Below, piece after piece: positions 60,904-64,000 of a stretch of DNA of 64,000 nt (position 1 is its first letter; every line of letters starts with the position of its first letter). The position numbers and the translations under genes are program-made. Source of the DNA: Caulobacter sp. RHG1 (GTDB taxonomy: Bacteria; Pseudomonadota; Alphaproteobacteria; Caulobacterales; Caulobacteraceae); NCBI RefSeq assembly GCF_013181195.1, contig NZ_SMZP01000010.1:1-64000 (forward strand), read 5' to 3'. The notes beneath the pieces are model-generated. The model was not told the origin of the DNA. It saw nothing but the letters and a program-made list of their open reading frames with translations, and did not search any database.

Positions 60904-61554
60904 ATGTCCGAGAACCCTGAAAAAGGCGAAACGACAGCCGGCGGCGAAAAGGCCTCCGCTCAGCGCGTGATCATCAAAAAGTACGCCAACCGTCGCCTCT
61001 ACAACACGGCGTCCTCGTCCTACGTCACCCTCGAACACCTGTCGGACATGGTGAAGGAAGGCGTCGACTTCGTGGTCTATGACGCCAAGTCCAACGACGA
61101 CATCACCCGTTCGGTCCTGACCCAGATCATCTTCGAAGAAGAGAACCGCGGCGGGGGCCAGAACCTGCTGCCCATCCAGTTCCTGCGCCAGCTGATCGGC
61201 TTCTACGGAAACTCGATGCAGGCCTTCCTGCCGTCGTACCTCGAGATGTCGCTGGAGAGCTTTTCCAAGCAGCAGGAGCGCCTGCGCGGCCAGCTGTCGA
61301 CCATGGCCCCGGGCAAGATGCCGGGCATGGACGTCTATGGCGAGCAGATCCGCCAGAATATGGCCCTGTTCGACAGGGCCATGAAGATGTTCTCGCCGTT
61401 CGCCTATGTGCGCCCGGAAGACGCCGCGGCGGCCGCCCAGGCCGAGCCGCAGCCCGCGCCGGCGGCGCCGTCCAGCGACGACTCGCTGGCGGACCTGAAG
61501 CGGCAGATGGAAGCCATGCAGGAGCAGTTGGCCAAGCTGGCCAACAAGCCTTAA
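60904..61554 (+). CDS. phaR: Polyhydroxyalkanoate synthesis regulator PhaR
   Basis: The 216-residue product has the PHB accumulation regulatory domain KKYANRRLYNTASSSYVTLEHLSDMVKEGVDFVVYDAKSNDDITRSVLTQIIFEEE, then two helical repeats and an Ala/Pro-rich tail ending in LKRQMEAMQEQLAKLANKP. PhaR represses phasin and polymer genes until polymer appears. It is divergent from phaA-phaB. Confidence 0.96.
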   Translation: MSENPEKGETTAGGEKASAQRVIIKKYANRRLYNTASSSYVTLEHLSDMVKEGVDFVVYDAKSNDDITRSVLTQIIFEEENRGGGQNLLPIQFLRQLIGFYGNSMQAFLPSYLEMSLESFSKQQERLRGQLSTMAPGKMPGMDVYGEQIRQNMALFDRAMKMFSPFAYVRPEDAAAAAQAEPQPAPAAPSSDDSLADLKRQMEAMQEQLAKLANKP

Positions 61555-61618
61555 CGCCACAGCCTCTTAACCAAGACGCTCCAGCCGTTCTTAACCGTCC
61601 TGGCCCTATTTTCGGTAC

Positions 61619-61948
61619 ATGAACGACCCGATCGATCCCATTCGACGCTCTGGTCACGCACGCCGCGCTCTGCCGGCGCCGCGGGACAAGTCGCGTCCTG
61701 AGAGCGAAGAAGAGGTCGTCTTCACCGTGGAGGAAGACGTCCCCCCACCGCGCTCGGAACCGCCGCCCCGGCGCGAGGGCTTCGCCGCCTTCGCCGCTCA
61801 CGTCATGGGTCAGTCGGGACAGAAGCGCGGCCTGCGCGGTGGGCAGGAAGTGCTCGACACGGCCAGAACGACCTATCTCGGCACGGAATATTCTGGCCCG
61901 GCCGATCGTCGTCCCAAGACGGGCCTGCTGAAGAAAACCAACATCTAA
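61619..61948 (+). CDS. Small hypothetical protein
   Basis: The 109-residue product is highly charged and Pro-rich in the first half, then has EGFAAFAAHVMGQSGQKRGLRGGQEVLDTARTTYLGTEYSGPADRRPKTGLLKKTNI. The C-terminal half looks conserved and protein-like. The function is unknown. It lies 64 bases after phaR. Confidence 0.75.
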   Translation: MNDPIDPIRRSGHARRALPAPRDKSRPESEEEVVFTVEEDVPPPRSEPPPRREGFAAFAAHVMGQSGQKRGLRGGQEVLDTARTTYLGTEYSGPADRRPKTGLLKKTNI

Positions 61949-62032
61949 AGGCCTCGCGGTCCCTTATCGGGAACCTGAAGGCTGGCGCCGTTCTTGCTTA
62001 AGCGTTGATGAACTCAACGCTGCGAGCCCGCC

Positions 62033-62101
62033 ATGCTGTCCGTCGCCATCCGCATCTTCGACGTCACCATCGTGGCCCTGATCTTCACGGCGCTGACCTA
62101 A
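62033..62101 (+). CDS. Possible 22-residue hydrophobic peptide
   Basis: ATG opens a 22-codon frame, MLSVAIRIFDVTIVALIFTA followed by LT, which would be one membrane helix. It lies in the gap between the 109-residue gene and the thiolase gene, ending 2 bases before the latter's stop. The ribosome site is weak, so it may be chance. Confidence 0.3.
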   Translation: MLSVAIRIFDVTIVALIFTALT

Positions 62102-62103
62102 GT

Positions 62104-63366
62104 CTAGGCCGACTCCAGCAGCATCATCGTGCCCTGGCCGCCATCGGCGCAGATGCTGACGATGGCCCGCTCGCCCTTCGGACGGGCGGCCAGCTCCTTC
62201 ACCGCTTGGCTGAGGATCCGCGCGCCGGTGGCCCCGAACGGGTGACCCAGCGCCAGGCTGCCGCCGTTGGGGTTCATCCGCTCGTGCGGGAAGCTGCCCA
62301 TCGGCGCGGTGACGCCCGCCTTCTCCGACAGGAACTGGGCGCTCTCCCAGGCGGCGATGTGCGACAGGACCTGGGCGGCGAAGGCCTCGTGGATCTCCCA
62401 CAAACCGACATCGGCATAGGTCATGCCATTGCGAGCCAGCATCCGCGGCACGCCATAGGCCGGGGCCATCAGCAGGCCCTCGTGACGCAGGTCGATCGAG
62501 GTGACCTCATAGTCGACGATCTTCACCTTCGGCGTCTCGCCCGGCAGGCGGGCCATGCCGGCCGCAGAGCCGACCCAGATCGCCGCCGCCCCATCGGTCA
62601 GGGGCGAGGAATTGCCGGCCGTCAGCGTGCCCTTGCCGCTGGTCTTGTCGAAGGCCGGTCCCAGCTTGGCCAGCTTCTCGGGCGTGGAGTCCTTGCGCGG
62701 AATGGTGTCGTGTTTCGTCTCGCCCACCGGGATGACCAGGTCGTCGAAGAAGCCGCTTTCCCAGCCCTTCACCGCGTCGCGATGGCTGGCATAGGCGATG
62801 GCGTCCTGGTCGGCGCGGGTCAGGCCCCATGCCTTGGCGGTGATCTCGGTGTGCTCGCCCATCGACAGACCCGTGACCCGATTGGCGACCTTGGGGATGA
62901 ACAAGCGCACGTCCTTGAGGTTCAGCGCGCCTAGGGCCGCCAGCCGCTGCTGGCCGGTGCGCGCGCCCTGGAACTTGCGGATCCAGTCCGACAGCGCCAC
63001 CGACAGGCCGATCTGCACCCGGCTCATGCTCTCGACGCCGCCAACCAGGGCCAGGTCGCGGCCCCGTCCATCGATCATGCCCGCCGCCTCGATCGCGCCG
63101 ATCATGCTGGTCGAGCAGGCCATGATCGTCGAGAAGGCCGGGATGGTCGGGTCGGCCCCGGCGTCCAGCAACACCTCGCGCGCCAGATTGCTCCAGGTCA
63201 GGTTCGGAATGACCGTGCCCCAGACCGCGAAGTCGGGCCGCGCGCCCTTCTCGAGCATGGCTTTGACGACGGGCACGGACAGCGCGATGGCGTCGTAGGC
63301 GGCCAACGCCCCCTCGACCTTGGCGAAGGGCGTGCGCACGCCCGAGGCGATCCAGACATCAGACAT
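62104..63366 (-). CDS. Acetyl-CoA acyltransferase (thiolase)
   Basis: The 420-residue product has thiolase Cys in TIMACSTSMIGAIEAAG, His in GHPFGATGARILSQAV and the final Cys in SICADGGQGTMMLL. The N-terminus MSDVWIASGVRTPFAK is typical. Its length and sequence fit the FadI-like degradative branch rather than PhaA. It is divergent from hemF across 82 bases. Confidence 0.9.
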   Translation of the reverse strand: MSDVWIASGVRTPFAKVEGALAAYDAIALSVPVVKAMLEKGARPDFAVWGTVIPNLTWSNLAREVLLDAGADPTIPAFSTIMACSTSMIGAIEAAGMIDGRGRDLALVGGVESMSRVQIGLSVALSDWIRKFQGARTGQQRLAALGALNLKDVRLFIPKVANRVTGLSMGEHTEITAKAWGLTRADQDAIAYASHRDAVKGWESGFFDDLVIPVGETKHDTIPRKDSTPEKLAKLGPAFDKTSGKGTLTAGNSSPLTDGAAAIWVGSAAGMARLPGETPKVKIVDYEVTSIDLRHEGLLMAPAYGVPRMLARNGMTYADVGLWEIHEAFAAQVLSHIAAWESAQFLSEKAGVTAPMGSFPHERMNPNGGSLALGHPFGATGARILSQAVKELAARPKGERAIVSICADGGQGTMMLLESA

Positions 63367-63448
63367 GAAAGAACTCCGGAGGGCGGAAACCTCGACCTAT
63401 ATGGGATCGCCTCTCGCCTCTTGTCGAATATCGGCTTAATTCGGCGCG

Positions 63449-64000
63449 ATGAGCAGCGATCAAGACCTCGACAGCAAGAAAGCCTGCGCCCGGGCGTGGT
63501 TCGAAAGCCTGCGCGACCAGATCTGCGCGGCGTTCGAACAGCTCGAGGACGAGGCCCCGGCCGACCTCTATCCCGGCGCGCCCGGCCGCTTCGAAAAGAA
63601 GCCCTGGAACCGCGCGGCCGGCGGCGGCGGCGTCATGGGCATGATGCACGGCCGGCTGTTCGAGAAGGTCGGCGTCCATGTCTCGACGGTCCACGGCAGC
63701 TTCACGCCGGAAATGGCCAAGAACATGCCCGGCGCTGGCGAAGATCCGCGGTTCTTCGCCACCGGGATCAGCCTGATCGCCCACATGGTCAGCCCTCGCG
63801 TGCCCGCCGTGCACATGAACACCCGCTTCATCGCCACGACCAAGAGTTGGTTCGGCGGCGGCGGCGACCTGACGCCCCTGCTCGGTTATCAGCGCAGCCA
63901 GGACTTCCCGGACGCCATCGACTTCCACGCCGCCTATCAGCGGGCCTGCGACAAGTACGATCCGAGCTGGCACGCCAAGTACAAGGCCTGGTGCGACGAG
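63449..64000 (+). CDS. hemF: Oxygen-dependent coproporphyrinogen-III oxidase (N-terminal part)
   Basis: The frame starts at 63449 and runs off the window, giving 184 codons. Family blocks are visible: RPWNRAAGGGGVMGMM-like (KKPWNRAAGGGGVMGMMHGRLFEKVGVHVSTV), PAVHMNTRFI and SWFGGGGDLTPLLGYQ. It converts coproporphyrinogen III to protoporphyrinogen IX in haem synthesis. Confidence 0.95.
   Translation, partial: MSSDQDLDSKKACARAWFESLRDQICAAFEQLEDEAPADLYPGAPGRFEKKPWNRAAGGGGVMGMMHGRLFEKVGVHVSTVHGSFTPEMAKNMPGAGEDPRFFATGISLIAHMVSPRVPAVHMNTRFIATTKSWFGGGGDLTPLLGYQRSQDFPDAIDFHAAYQRACDKYDPSWHAKYKAWCDE

Noticed and set aside
1..64000. CRISPR arrays, insertion sequences and rRNA genes.
   Set aside because: No regularly spaced repeats, transposase genes with terminal repeats or rRNA-like sequence were seen on either strand.

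Overview
The window is high-GC alphaproteobacterial DNA, most likely from Caulobacter or a close relative in the Caulobacteraceae. The right third (about 42.6-64 kb) reads as conserved chromosome: ggt, pyrD, metX-metW, gloB, the polyhydroxybutyrate genes phaB-phaA-phaR, and the start of hemF. The left two thirds (1 to about 42.6 kb) read as an integrative and conjugative element (ICE) entered part-way through. It contains the end of a trb mating-pair operon, a relaxase module, repA/parA/parB functions and a large tyrosine-recombinase-like protein, and it stops next to a tRNA-Arg gene whose 3' end points into the element.

Layout of the element. 1-3043: trbL(end)-trbF-trbG-trbI, followed by a convergent LysR regulator. 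4131-13480: a defence island. It holds a nucleotidyltransferase-HEPN protein, then one tightly packed operon encoding a GIY-YIG nuclease, a DGQHR (DndB-like) protein, and four proteins matching SspA (cysteine desulfurase), SspB (DUF4007), SspC (large P-loop ATPase) and SspD (PAPS-reductase-like ATP pyrophosphatase). This is a DNA phosphorothioation system in which the nuclease/sensor pair sits where a restriction partner would be expected. 13487-14221: a GNAT acetyltransferase with a 63-residue partner. 14877-25413: a complete lasso-peptide locus. It has an ECF sigma/FecR pair, a TonB-dependent receptor and an isopeptidase on the plus strand. Convergent to them are the B1 and B2 maturation enzymes, two unannotated precursor genes (24379-24495 and 24583-24696) and a GntR regulator. 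25730-37680: the element backbone (XRE regulator, relaxase, lytic transglycosylase, TraF peptidase, DUF2840, a small ribbon-helix-helix-like protein, ParA, RepA, HTH protein, a frameshifted DUF2285 gene, DUF736 genes, ParB). 38176-42335: the recombinase-like protein and a HipA-like kinase/HIRAN protein operon.

How the parts work together. The maturation enzymes would turn each precursor into a lasso peptide with an eight-residue Gly1-Glu8 ring. The receptor, sigma/anti-sigma pair and isopeptidase would sense, import and open such a peptide. The Ssp operon would mark host DNA with sulfur, and the nuclease/DGQHR pair could act on DNA according to that mark. Both are cargo between the trb genes and the relaxase.

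The chromosomal part is ordinary and compact. sixA-like phosphatase, DUF952, pyrD, a TVP38 membrane protein, a histidine kinase and a small protein form one chain of overlapping or near-touching genes. metX-metW-endo/exonuclease form another, and gloB-DUF985 a third. All functions are inferred from the sequence and recalled family features; no searches were run.
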